Shown here in pieces: positions 25,388-33,843 of a stretch of 48,416 nucleotides of DNA; positions within the stretch are counted from its first letter, which is position 1; every line of letters begins with the position of its first letter. The stretch covers positions 1-48,416 of the forward strand of contig JAUNAV010000009.1 in assembly GCA_030527425.1 (NCBI GenBank), in the 5' to 3' direction. Both the position numbers and the translations under genes were made by a program. This stretch comes from Tissierellia bacterium (GTDB taxonomy: Bacteria > Bacillota > Clostridia > Tissierellales > Peptoniphilaceae). The notes below the pieces were generated by a model. It was given only the letters and a program-made list of their open reading frames with translations, made no database searches and had not been told where the DNA came from.

Positions 25388-26730
25388 TTAAATTAATTCT
25401 CCTGTCAATGTAAAAGAAGTATGATCTATAATTTTTACATCTACAATATTTCCTATCAAACTTTCATCAGCTTTAACGTGGACAAGTTTAAAAGTATCTG
25501 TTCTTCCAGAAAGCATTGTATCATCATTTTTACTTTTTGATTCTAATAATACTTTTACTGTCTTTCCTACATATTCTTTGTTTCTCTCATTAAAAATAGG
25601 ATATAGTGTATCTAATAGTCTTTGGAATCTTTCTTGAACGATACTATCTTCTATAGGTTCTAATTTACTAGCTTTAGTTTGAGGTCTTGGGGAGTATATA
25701 AAAGTATATGCTGAATCATATTCTACTTTTTTACATAACTCTAGAGTATCTTTAAAGTCTTCTTCAGTTTCTGTAGGGTATCCAACGATAATATCTGTAG
25801 AAATTGCAATCCCTGGAATCTCTTTTCTTAATTTTTCAACTCTTTCTAGATATCTCTTTGAATCATACTTACGATTCATATCTTTTAATACTTTATCACT
25901 TCCAGATTGTAGTGGTAGATGGAAATAATTACAAATATTATCATTGTTCTTAATAACTTCAATTAATTCATCCGATAGATCTTTGGGGTGGCTAGTAGTA
26001 AAGCGAAGTCTTTGAAGTCCTTTAATTTTAGATATACGATCTAGCAATTGAGCAAATGATACATTAAAGTCTGAATTATTGCCATAGGAATTTACATTCT
26101 GTCCTAATAGAGTTACTTCCTTTACACCTTTATTAACTAAATTCTCTACTTCTTCTATTATCGCAGATGGTCGACGAGATTCTTCTCTTCCCCTTGAATA
26201 AGGTACTATGCAATAACTACAAAAATTATTACAGCCTCTCATAATATTAACATATGCTTGGAAATCATTAGCTGATTTATATTCAACAAAATCTTCATCA
26301 TAATATTTCGTTGAGATATCGATGACCCTCTCGTTATTTTCTAAATGTCTATAAATTAATTCTGGCAATAGGTCTATATTTTTGTTCCAAAAACTATATC
26401 AACTTCAGGGTATTTGTCTCTTACAGTTTCTCTGGCTTTCGTGGTTTGCATCATACAACCTGATACAGCTAAAATTATTTCAGAATTTTCCCTTTTTAAT
26501 TTTTTTAAGCTACCTAATTGACCAAATAGCTTTAATTCTGCATTCTCTCTTACAAGGCAAGTATTAAACAAAATAAAATCAGCTGACTCTCTATCTTCAG
26601 TTGGACGATATCCTAATTGTTCTAGTAAAAAAGAAATTCTTTCTGAATCATGCTCATTCATTTGACAGCCGAAAGTAGTAATATTATATGTCTTATCTTT
26701 AAAATAGCTTTTATCAATTTTAGTATTCAT
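25388..26730 (-). pseudogene. miaB: tRNA-2-methylthio-N6-dimethylallyladenosine synthase, split by one frameshift
   Basis: Radical-SAM enzyme that methylthiolates i6A37 made by MiaA. The first frame (26730 to 26374) codes the MTTase N-domain with its three Cys (FGCQMN, NTCLVRE, SGCM) and stops after DIVFGTKI. The second frame (26368 to 25388) resumes at LPELIYRH and carries the radical-SAM motif CNNFCSYC and the C-terminal TRAM domain. Adding one A to the run of five near 26380 restores continuous coding (G-T-K-N-I-D-L-L-P-E). The restart has no ribosome site. No other lesion is seen, so the break is recent or a sequencing error in a homopolymer. It has its own promoter and terminator. Confidence 0.88.
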
Positions 26731-26773
26731 CTTTCCTCCAAAATTACTTTTTATTCAAAGTCTTACTTGATAA

Positions 26774-26802
26774 ATTATACATTAACTTATATATTTGAAC
26801 AA
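26774..26802 (-). promoter_or_regulatory. miaB promoter
   Basis: Minus strand TTGTTC (26802-26797), 17-base spacer, TATAAT (26779-26774). GGAGG precedes the ATG at 26730. Confidence 0.65.
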
Positions 26803-26825
26803 TACACTTTTTAATCATAAAAATA

Positions 26826-26849
26826 AAAAGAGATGAAAACATCTCTTTT
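26826..26849 (-). terminator. Rho-independent terminator after the ispH-S1 gene
   Basis: 10-bp perfect stem AAAAGAGATG (26826-26835) / CATCTCTTTT (26840-26849), four-base loop, T-rich on the minus strand. Ends the long minus-strand run. Confidence 0.9.
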
Positions 26850-26886
26850 ACAATTTTTATTTAATAATATCAAGTTTTAATTGAAA

Positions 26887-28920
26887 TTATTCTTCTTCAT
26901 TTTTGTTAGCTTCAAGTTGTTGCTCAATAAATAGACCTAAATTATTATGAAGATCTTCATCTCCAAAGCTATCATCTTGTTTTTTCTCTACAGTTCTTTT
27001 TGGTCTATTTACTTTCTTTCTTGGTTTTCTTTCAGGTCTTTTTGGTTCTGGTTTTAAAGCTTTAATGCTAAGTCCTATTCTTTGCTCTTCTTTGTCTATT
27101 GAAAGAATTTTAACCTCAACTTCATCACCAATATTTAACTCATCTGAAGGTTTTTCAACATGTAACCATGAAATTTCTGAAACATGGATAAGACCTTCAA
27201 CGCCTTCTGCTAATTCGACGAAAGCACCAAAGTTTAATAAATTAACAACTTTTCCTTTTACAGTTTCACCAATTTCATGTTCATTACAATATTTTTCAAA
27301 TGGTCTTTCTTGAAGTTGTTTTAAACCTAAAGAGATTCTATTTTTCTCTTTATTTAGTTTAAGTATTTTTACTTCAATTTCATCGCCAACATTTAATACA
27401 TCTGATGGCTTGCTAATTCTATTCCATGAGATGTCTGATACATGCAATAATCCATCAAGATCACCAATTTCAACAAATGCGCCAAAATCAGTTAGTCTAG
27501 CAACTTTACCAGTGATATCTTGTCCTTCTTCAAGTTTGTCCCATTGTTCTTCAAGTTTTTCTTCAATTACATCTTTTCTTGAAAGAACCAATCTTCTTTT
27601 TCTCTCATCTACGCTTAATATTTGTAATTGCCAAGTTTCTCCAACAAATTTTTTGAAGTTTTTAACGTAATATGTTGCTATATGACTTGCTGGAATGAAA
27701 CCATTGATTCCATGGACTTGACAAGTTAGACCACCTTTATTATAACCTGTAATCTTAGCTTCAATAGTTTCATTATTATCAAATTCTTCGAGTAATTTTT
27801 GCCAATTTTTCATTCCTTCTACTCTTCTTGTAGATAAAGAAACATTGCCTTCACCATCATCTAATTTGATAACATAAACGTCAACTTCATCGCCAACATT
27901 GAAATGTGCTTTTGGATCTTCTTTTTGCTCATCTGTCATTTCATCAAGCTTTACAATTCCATCGGCACGATATTGTATATCCACAAAGATCTCATCATCT
28001 TTTACATTGATTACTGATCCTTTTACAATATCTCTAGGATAGATTTTTTTCATACTATCCTCAATGCTGTTCATAAATTCTTCGTTTGTTAAATTATCCA
28101 TTCTACTAACTACCTCCTCGATAATCTTATCTGGTGTGGATGCACCAGCGATTATACCTATTGTATAAAATTTTGAGAGCTTTTGCAAAGGTAGATCTTT
28201 AACAGTTTCAATTCTAAATACATTTTTACAATATGTATTAGCAATTTGATAAAGTTTATTCGTGTTCGAACTATTAAAACCACCGACTACAATCATACAA
28301 TCAACCCTTTTAGACAAATCTTTACACGATTTTTGTCTGTCTTTAGTTGCATTGCAAATTGTATTTTTTACTACTACATCTTTATTATTTTCTTCAATAA
28401 TTTTTGCTATATTATTGAAATGCTCGAATCTATTAGTCGTTTGCGATACAACAAATAGTTTTGATGCATTCATAATATTTTTTGCTTGCTTCTCGTCATT
28501 TATTATTATACTATTATTTGCGAAAGATGCCATAGCAATTATTTCTGGATGATTACAATCTCCAACTATAATTACTTTGTATCCTTTTTTTTCATAATTT
28601 TGTATAGTTTTATATATATTTAATAAAACTGGACAAGTTGCATCAATGAGTATATTATTGTTATTTACTATATCTTTTTTAACTTCTTCTTTAACGCCAT
28701 GAGCTCTAGTAACTATAGTGCTATCTTTAATATCACTTACTTCTTTTTCGCTTATTACACTTAATCCTAAATCCTCTAGCTCTTTGACTTGTTGAGGATT
28801 ATGAACAATTGGTCCTAATGAATAGGCATCTTTATTGTTTTTTAAGCTTTCATATGCTTTTTTTACTGATAATTTTACACCATTACAAAAACCGGAATTT
28901 TCAGCTATTATTATATTCAA
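26887..28920 (-). CDS. ispH: Fusion of 4-hydroxy-3-methylbut-2-enyl diphosphate reductase (IspH) and S1 RNA-binding protein
   Basis: 677 residues with two functions. Residues 1-280 are IspH, the last MEP-pathway step making IPP and DMAPP, with the three cluster cysteines C12, C96 and C189 and the catalytic E126 in NHPEI. Then four S1 domains (about 297-366, 383-451, 468-537, 553-622), the last two with the classic FGAFVE and GLLHVS/GLIHVS motifs, and a basic tail (623-650). The S1 part resembles bacterial ribosomal protein S1/YpfD. This fusion is known in clostridia, so it is not a frameshift artefact. Follows plsC by one base; last gene of its run. Confidence 0.95.
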   Translation of the reverse strand: MNIIIAENSGFCNGVKLSVKKAYESLKNNKDAYSLGPIVHNPQQVKELEDLGLSVISEKEVSDIKDSTIVTRAHGVKEEVKKDIVNNNNILIDATCPVLLNIYKTIQNYEKKGYKVIIVGDCNHPEIIAMASFANNSIIINDEKQAKNIMNASKLFVVSQTTNRFEHFNNIAKIIEENNKDVVVKNTICNATKDRQKSCKDLSKRVDCMIVVGGFNSSNTNKLYQIANTYCKNVFRIETVKDLPLQKLSKFYTIGIIAGASTPDKIIEEVVSRMDNLTNEEFMNSIEDSMKKIYPRDIVKGSVINVKDDEIFVDIQYRADGIVKLDEMTDEQKEDPKAHFNVGDEVDVYVIKLDDGEGNVSLSTRRVEGMKNWQKLLEEFDNNETIEAKITGYNKGGLTCQVHGINGFIPASHIATYYVKNFKKFVGETWQLQILSVDERKRRLVLSRKDVIEEKLEEQWDKLEEGQDITGKVARLTDFGAFVEIGDLDGLLHVSDISWNRISKPSDVLNVGDEIEVKILKLNKEKNRISLGLKQLQERPFEKYCNEHEIGETVKGKVVNLLNFGAFVELAEGVEGLIHVSEISWLHVEKPSDELNIGDEVEVKILSIDKEEQRIGLSIKALKPEPKRPERKPRKKVNRPKRTVEKKQDDSFGDEDLHNNLGLFIEQQLEANKNEEE

Positions 28921-28921
28921 T

Positions 28922-29506
28922 TTATTCTCCTTCTAATTGATTATTATAGATAGAATTAAATATATCATCTGATAATCTTTTTACGGCCTCTTTATTGTTT
29001 AATTTCTCATAATCTTTAATACTAAGATTATCTTTTATAATTACTTTAACTGGTCTAAATATTTTATATCCATCTTTAATTTCTGCAGTCACCACATTTG
29101 ACTTTGCTTTTAATGCAATAAATCCTACTCCATTTTTCATAGCTTCTCTATCGATTTTATTTGTTCTAGTTCCCTCAGGATATATTCCTAAGCAGTGACC
29201 ATCTTTTAAAATTTTAAGAGATTTTTTCATAGCTTTTAAATCAGCATTTTCTCTATCTACAGGAAAAGCACCTAATTTTGAAAAAAACCAATTAGTAAAT
29301 TTAGTTTTAAACAATTCTTTTTTTGCCATAAAATACACCTGATTATCCATTGCTGCTGCTATTGCAAGTGGGTCCCAATTACTATTATGGTTTGCGCACA
29401 GTATAAATTTAGAATTATCAGGAATTTTTTCTTTTCCTATTACCTTAAGTCTAAATACGATCTTAAAAAATATTAAGATTAGAAATCTAAAAAATCTATA
29501 GAACAT
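28922..29506 (-). CDS. plsC: 1-acyl-sn-glycerol-3-phosphate acyltransferase
   Basis: Adds the second acyl chain to lysophosphatidic acid to form phosphatidic acid at the membrane. The 194 residues start with a hydrophobic anchor (1-20), then the catalytic block NHNSNWDPLA (NHxxxxD, residues ~38-45) and the substrate block IYPEGTRTNKID (~110-121). Length is typical of short PlsC proteins. Tightly packed between cmk and ispH, an order common in clostridia. Confidence 0.93.
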   Translation of the reverse strand: MFYRFFRFLILIFFKIVFRLKVIGKEKIPDNSKFILCANHNSNWDPLAIAAAMDNQVYFMAKKELFKTKFTNWFFSKLGAFPVDRENADLKAMKKSLKILKDGHCLGIYPEGTRTNKIDREAMKNGVGFIALKAKSNVVTAEIKDGYKIFRPVKVIIKDNLSIKDYEKLNNKEAVKRLSDDIFNSIYNNQLEGE

Positions 29507-29507
29507 A

Positions 29508-30140
29508 TCATCCTCTTATATAATTGTAAATTTTCTCAATTGTCTCATCTATTGTAAGATTGCTTGTATCTATGATAATTGCATCTTTTGCTTTTTTTAA
29601 AGGTGAAATTTTTCTATTTGAATCATACTGATCACGTTTTAATATAGAAGCTTCTATTTGCTCTAAAGTCTGATCACTTTTATATTGATCAAATCTTCTT
29701 TTAGCTCTAATTTTAACATCTGCTACTATAAAAAATTTATAATCAGCATTTGGAAATACTACAGTACCAATATCTCTTCCATCTAAAATAATAGATTTAT
29801 TTTTTGCTATATTTCTTTGCATTTCAACTAAAAATTCTCTAATCTCTTTTATAGAAGAAACTTCAGAAACTTCCTTTGTTATAGTTTCGCTTCTAATTGT
29901 ATTTTCGACATCTACCCCATTTAAATAAATATGTGATTTATTAAAATCAAGTCTTATATTTTTAAGTGAGCTGATCAACAAATTTTTATCATAAATATCT
30001 ATTTTATTATCTAAAATATATTTCGTAACTGCTCTATACATAGCACCAGTATCTAAATACTCATAATTTAATTTACTTGCTAAAAGTTTTGCTATTGTAC
30101 TTTTACCTGCTCCACTCGGACCATCTAATGCTATTATCAT
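29508..30140 (-). CDS. cmk: Cytidylate kinase
   Basis: Phosphorylates CMP and dCMP to the diphosphates. The 210 residues open with the P-loop GPSGAGKST at 7-15, followed by YLDTGAMYRAVT (substrate binding), LDGRDIGTVVFP and the lid segment RDQYDSNRKISPL. Normal length. The start overlaps the stop of the upstream flavoprotein gene by 4 bases. Confidence 0.96.
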   Translation of the reverse strand: MIIALDGPSGAGKSTIAKLLASKLNYEYLDTGAMYRAVTKYILDNKIDIYDKNLLISSLKNIRLDFNKSHIYLNGVDVENTIRSETITKEVSEVSSIKEIREFLVEMQRNIAKNKSIILDGRDIGTVVFPNADYKFFIVADVKIRAKRRFDQYKSDQTLEQIEASILKRDQYDSNRKISPLKKAKDAIIIDTSNLTIDETIEKIYNYIRG

Positions 30141-31348
30141 TTAAACCTCCTAATATAATCACTAGCTTGAAATGCTGTAGAAAAAGCAATTTGTAAATTA
30201 AAACCTCCAGTTAAAGCGTCTAAATCGAGAACTTCTCCAATAAAGAAAAGATTATCAACGATTTTTGACTGCATATTTTTAGGATTAATTTCTAAAACAT
30301 CAACGCCGCCACTGGTAACAGTCGCAAACTCGAGACTGCTTAGCTTTTTAACCGGAAATTCAAATTGTTTTAGTGAATCAATAATTTTGATTCTATCCTC
30401 TCTTTTTAATTGATTTATTTTCATTTTTTTGTCAATTTCATTAATTTCTAAAAGATAACTTGATAAGCTTTCATTAACCATTAGTTTTAAGATATTTTTT
30501 ATGCTGGAATTTTTATGTATTTTCATTAGAGATAATAATTTTTGATCAAGCTTCTCATATGAAAAATCGTAGAATATATCCATATACAATTTAAAATTAT
30601 CTATTCTATTTATATATGAAGAAATTTTAAATATTACAGGCCCTGTTAATAGATCATTTGATATTAAAAGATCGCCAATAAAGCTTTTTGAAAATTCATC
30701 TGTTTTTGCTAGAATTTTAATATTTTTTAAACTCAAAGCTTTAAAAGGAAGACTTTCTTTAAGTCTAATTGAAGTTAAAGCTGGTTTTAAATCGACAATA
30801 TTGTGAGAGAATTCTTTTGCTATTTTATATCCAAATCCATTACTACCAGTTTTTTTATAACTCATTCCTCCTGTTGCTACGATAACAATCTCAAATTCAA
30901 ATTTGTTTTTTATGGTTTTAATTATAAATTTTAAATTGTCCTTTTTTATTTTGATTACTTCTTCATTAAGATGTATTGCTACATTATTCTTTCTTTGTAC
31001 TTCTTTTACTAATACATCTTTTATATCTTTTGCCTTATTAGTTTTGGGAAAAACCTTTAAATTGTCGTCAATATAAGTTTCAACATTTAGTTTATTAAAG
31101 AAATCAATAGTATCAAAATTATTAAAATGATAAAAAGAAGAATAGAAAAATTTCTTATTTCTAACTATATTATCTAAAAAATCTTCGCCATAAAGAGCAT
31201 TTGTTAAATTGCATCTACCATTTCCAGTCAACAATAATTTTCTTGCCATTTCTTTATTTTTTTCAAATAAATGTATCTCATGTTTATAACCAAGATGAAT
31301 GGCTGAAAATAATCCAGAAACACCTGCACCTATTATACAAATTCTCAT
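30137..31348 (-). CDS. NAD(P)/FAD-dependent oxidoreductase, HI0933/YhiN family
   Basis: Predicted flavoprotein of unknown physiological substrate. 403 residues with an N-terminal dinucleotide-binding motif GAGVSG (7-12), the family motif LLLTGNGRCNLTNA (37-50), a second glycine motif VVATGGMSYKKTGSNG and the C-terminal TGGFNLQIAFSTAF that contacts FAD. This gene commonly precedes cmk in clostridia, as here. Cytosolic; no signal or membrane segments. Confidence 0.9.
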   Translation of the reverse strand: MRICIIGAGVSGLFSAIHLGYKHEIHLFEKNKEMARKLLLTGNGRCNLTNALYGEDFLDNIVRNKKFFYSSFYHFNNFDTIDFFNKLNVETYIDDNLKVFPKTNKAKDIKDVLVKEVQRKNNVAIHLNEEVIKIKKDNLKFIIKTIKNKFEFEIVIVATGGMSYKKTGSNGFGYKIAKEFSHNIVDLKPALTSIRLKESLPFKALSLKNIKILAKTDEFSKSFIGDLLISNDLLTGPVIFKISSYINRIDNFKLYMDIFYDFSYEKLDQKLLSLMKIHKNSSIKNILKLMVNESLSSYLLEINEIDKKMKINQLKREDRIKIIDSLKQFEFPVKKLSSLEFATVTSGGVDVLEINPKNMQSKIVDNLFFIGEVLDLDALTGGFNLQIAFSTAFQASDYIRRFK

Positions 31349-32043
31349 ATTAAGTCCTTCAAATAATTTAATTCATCAGTATTTAATTTTTGATAAGTTC
31401 CAATTTTTAAATTACCTAATTGTATCTTCCCAATCCTAATTCTTTTTAAAGAGTAGACATTTTTTCCAAAATATGCAAACATTCGTCTAATTTGTCTATT
31501 TAAACCTTCATGAATTATAACTTTATATACACTTTTATTTTTATCAATTAATTTTAAGAAGCATCTTTCAGTTACTTTTTCTTCTAATTTAATTCCGCTA
31601 ATAAATTCTTCCATTTGAAGTTCACTAAGATTGCTATTAACTTTTACAATATATTCTTTTTCAACTTTTTTACTCGGATGAATTATTTTATTTGTAATTT
31701 CACCATCATTAGTTAATAATATCAACCCTTCAGAATCTTTGTCTAGTCTTCCTACAGGATATATTCTTTTTTTTGTATCAACGAGATCTATAACTTTTTT
31801 ACTATTAAATGGGTCAAAATTTGAACAAATTGTACCTACTGGCTTGTTTAACTTAAAATAAACTTTCTTTTCTAAAGTTAGTATTTGATTATTTATTCTT
31901 ACTATATCATCTACTTTAACATCATAAGAATAATCAGTTATTATTTTATTATTAACATAAACCTTACTATTTTCAATCAAAATATCGGCTTTTCTTCTTG
32001 AAGCATATCCGCTATGGGCAATAAATTTATTTATTCTCATCAT
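31345..32043 (-). CDS. rluB: Pseudouridine synthase of the RsuA/RluB family
   Basis: Isomerises uridine in rRNA, most likely in 23S helix 89-93 if it is RluB. 232 residues with an N-terminal S4 RNA-binding domain (MRINKFIAHSGYASRRKAD) and the catalytic motif GRLDKDSEGLILLTND near residues 96-111 containing the active-site Asp; a C-terminal GLNRQIRRMF motif follows. Two adjacent ATGs (32043, 32040) are possible; the second has better spacing from GGAG. It overlaps scpB by 17 bases. Family certain, RluB versus RsuA less so; position next to scpAB favours RluB. Confidence 0.9.
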   Translation of the reverse strand: MMRINKFIAHSGYASRRKADILIENSKVYVNNKIITDYSYDVKVDDIVRINNQILTLEKKVYFKLNKPVGTICSNFDPFNSKKVIDLVDTKKRIYPVGRLDKDSEGLILLTNDGEITNKIIHPSKKVEKEYIVKVNSNLSELQMEEFISGIKLEEKVTERCFLKLIDKNKSVYKVIIHEGLNRQIRRMFAYFGKNVYSLKRIRIGKIQLGNLKIGTYQKLNTDELNYLKDLI

Positions 32044-32551
32044 TTAACTCCGGTAGTTTCGGCAATTGATCTAAATTTTCGATCTCAAAGTATTTTAAAA
32101 AAATATCCGTTGTTTTATAGATTATAGGTTTACCTATTTTATTTAACCTGCCATCTTTTTTTACCAAAGATTTTTCCACTAATTTATCAATAGCTGCTTG
32201 TGAACTAACTCCTCTTAAATTATCAATTTCAGCTTTTGTTATAGGCTGTCTATAAGCAATAATAGATAAAGTTTCTAAAGCTGAGTTGCTCAGTTTATCA
32301 GAATTATTATCAATAATTTTTTGAATGAAATGGTCATGTTCTTTTCTCGTTGTCAATTGATAAGAATTATTATATCTTTTTAAAATCAAACCACTTTTAT
32401 TTCTCTTTTTTAATTTATACATATAATCAAGATTAATTCTTAATGTCTTTTTGTCCACTTCTAAAATTTTACTCAATTGTTCAATGCTAAGCATCTCTCC
32501 CCATATATATAAAACTTCTTCTATTAACCCCATAAGATATTCATCGTGCAT
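32027..32551 (-). CDS. scpB: Segregation and condensation protein B
   Basis: Kleisin-associated partner of SMC needed to organise and separate chromosomes. 174 residues forming two winged-helix domains; the family core LETLSIIAYRQPITKAEIDNLRG spans about residues 90-112 (key: ET, IAY-x-QPIT, I-x-x-x-RG). Overlaps scpA by 11 bases and rluB by 17 bases, so the three are translated as a unit. The spmA/spmB genes often found after scpB in spore formers are absent. Confidence 0.95.
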   Translation of the reverse strand: MHDEYLMGLIEEVLYIWGEMLSIEQLSKILEVDKKTLRINLDYMYKLKKRNKSGLILKRYNNSYQLTTRKEHDHFIQKIIDNNSDKLSNSALETLSIIAYRQPITKAEIDNLRGVSSQAAIDKLVEKSLVKKDGRLNKIGKPIIYKTTDIFLKYFEIENLDQLPKLPELNDENK

Positions 32552-33254
32552 TTTTCTTAATCACCTCTAAATCATTTTTAGATCTTTGTATTAAAATAAT
32601 TTCTTGTATCCTGCATAGTTCCAATAATGCTAAGAAAATAGCTATCAACTCCCTTTTATTTTTAATACTTTTTACGATATTAGATAGAATAAGGTTATTA
32701 TATTTCAATTTATCTAGAATATTGATCATATAATAATTTACATCTAGATCTTTTTGAATGATTATGGTATCTAATTTTTCTTCTTGATCATTTTTATTAT
32801 TAAACTTCTTTAAAACTTTGCTAAATTGATCTCTAAGAAGATTTAGATCCTTATCAAGTTCTAAATGATCAGCCTTTTTATAGTAAATACTAAGGTCTTC
32901 TTGAAACTTCGAGTGATACTTTAATGCACTTTCTTTCAAAGCTTTTAATTCATCTTCTACACTTTTAATTTTCTTATATTCTATTATGGCTTCAATCAAA
33001 TCTTCTCTAGTCACAGATTCTTCTTTTTTAGGAATTAGTTTATTTGATTTAATGGATATTAATAGGGACAATATATATATAAATTTGCTAAATTCTGAGA
33101 TTTCAATATCTTTTGATTTTAAACTTTCTTTATATTCTATTATGATTTCAGAAAGCTCTAAGTCATAAATATTTATCTTAGATTTCTCTATTAATTCTAA
33201 AAGCAAGTCTAGAGGTCCGCTAAATTCTTTTACATCTATTAATATATCTGACAT
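32541..33254 (-). CDS. scpA: Segregation and condensation protein A (kleisin)
   Basis: Bridges the two SMC heads. 237 residues; the N-terminal segment FSGPLDLLLELIEKSKINIYD (residues 9-29; key G-PLDLLL-LI and I-Y-D) is diagnostic, and the C-terminal winged helix ends the protein. The ATG at 33254 fits the family N-terminus, but no Shine-Dalgarno is seen in front of it, only AT-rich sequence following the terminator at 33268-33293. How this gene is transcribed and started is therefore unclear. Confidence 0.94.
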   Translation of the reverse strand: MSDILIDVKEFSGPLDLLLELIEKSKINIYDLELSEIIIEYKESLKSKDIEISEFSKFIYILSLLISIKSNKLIPKKEESVTREDLIEAIIEYKKIKSVEDELKALKESALKYHSKFQEDLSIYYKKADHLELDKDLNLLRDQFSKVLKKFNNKNDQEEKLDTIIIQKDLDVNYYMINILDKLKYNNLILSNIVKSIKNKRELIAIFLALLELCRIQEIILIQRSKNDLEVIKKNAR

Positions 33255-33267
33255 ATATTTAAAAATA

Positions 33268-33293
33268 AAATTCTGTGTTTAAACACAGAATTT
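33268..33293 (-). terminator. 26-base perfect palindrome, terminator of the Nudix gene
   Basis: AAATTCTGTGTTT followed by its exact inverse, overlapping the Nudix stop codon by two bases. On the minus strand it is followed by TATTTTTAAA. It ends 13 bases before the scpA ATG, so it probably limits rather than blocks readthrough into scpA. Confidence 0.7.
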
Positions 33294-33840
33294 ATAATTT
33301 AGATTCTTCCATGTATTTTTTTGCAACTAAGACTGCAATTATAGTCTTAGCATCGCTTAATTCACAATTTAAAATCATATTATATAGTTCATCCACTTCA
33401 AAGCTTTCCCTGTATACAAACTCATCTTCGTCATTTTCAAGCTTTGATTCTTTTAAATCTTCTGCCAAAAATAGACTCATCTTTTCATTTGTAAATCCAG
33501 GTGAAGAATAAGTATCAAAAAGGTAATTAATATTTTCGCAAGTATAACCCACCTCTTCTTGAAGCTCTCTTTTAGCGGCATCTGCTGGTAATTCATTAGG
33601 TTCAATTAGGCCTGCTGGAATTTCTAAAGTCATTTTGTCTAAAGCTTTTCTATATTGTCTTACCATCCAAATTCTATCTTTTCCATCGAAGGCAATAATA
33701 CCTACAGCCTTTTGATGTTCTACAATTTCTCTTTTAGAGTACTTCTTATCTGGTAATTCAACTGTGTCCACTCTTAGATTAATAATTTTACCTTCATAAA
33801 TTCTGTCTGATTTCAAAGTTTTTTCAATCTTGGAATCCAT
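33292..33840 (-). CDS. nudF: Nudix hydrolase, ADP-ribose pyrophosphatase type
   Basis: Hydrolyses ADP-ribose (or related nucleoside diphosphate sugars) to AMP and ribose 5-phosphate. 182 residues with a complete Nudix box G-x5-E-x7-REUxEExGU: GLIEPNE then AAKRELQEEVGY at about 83-105. The upstream IPAG and the downstream segment SSPGFTNEKMSLF match the ADP-ribose subgroup. Follows recN by three bases and is closed by a palindromic terminator. Confidence 0.9.
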   Translation of the reverse strand: MDSKIEKTLKSDRIYEGKIINLRVDTVELPDKKYSKREIVEHQKAVGIIAFDGKDRIWMVRQYRKALDKMTLEIPAGLIEPNELPADAAKRELQEEVGYTCENINYLFDTYSSPGFTNEKMSLFLAEDLKESKLENDEDEFVYRESFEVDELYNMILNCELSDAKTIIAVLVAKKYMEESKL

Positions 33841-33843
33841 TTA

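Noticed and set aside
26369..26390. Programmed -1 frameshift in miaB
   Set aside because: The site has only five As in ACA AAA ATA, does not form an X-XXY-YYZ slippery heptamer and no strong downstream pairing was seen. A lesion or read error is simpler.
26887..28920. ispH-S1 fusion as an assembly artefact
   Set aside because: The junction is in frame with a normal linker and this fusion is well known in clostridia.
33268..33293. 26-base palindrome as a protein operator for scpA
   Set aside because: It overlaps the Nudix stop codon and is followed by a T-rich tract on the minus strand, the usual form of a terminator; operator function cannot be excluded but is not needed.
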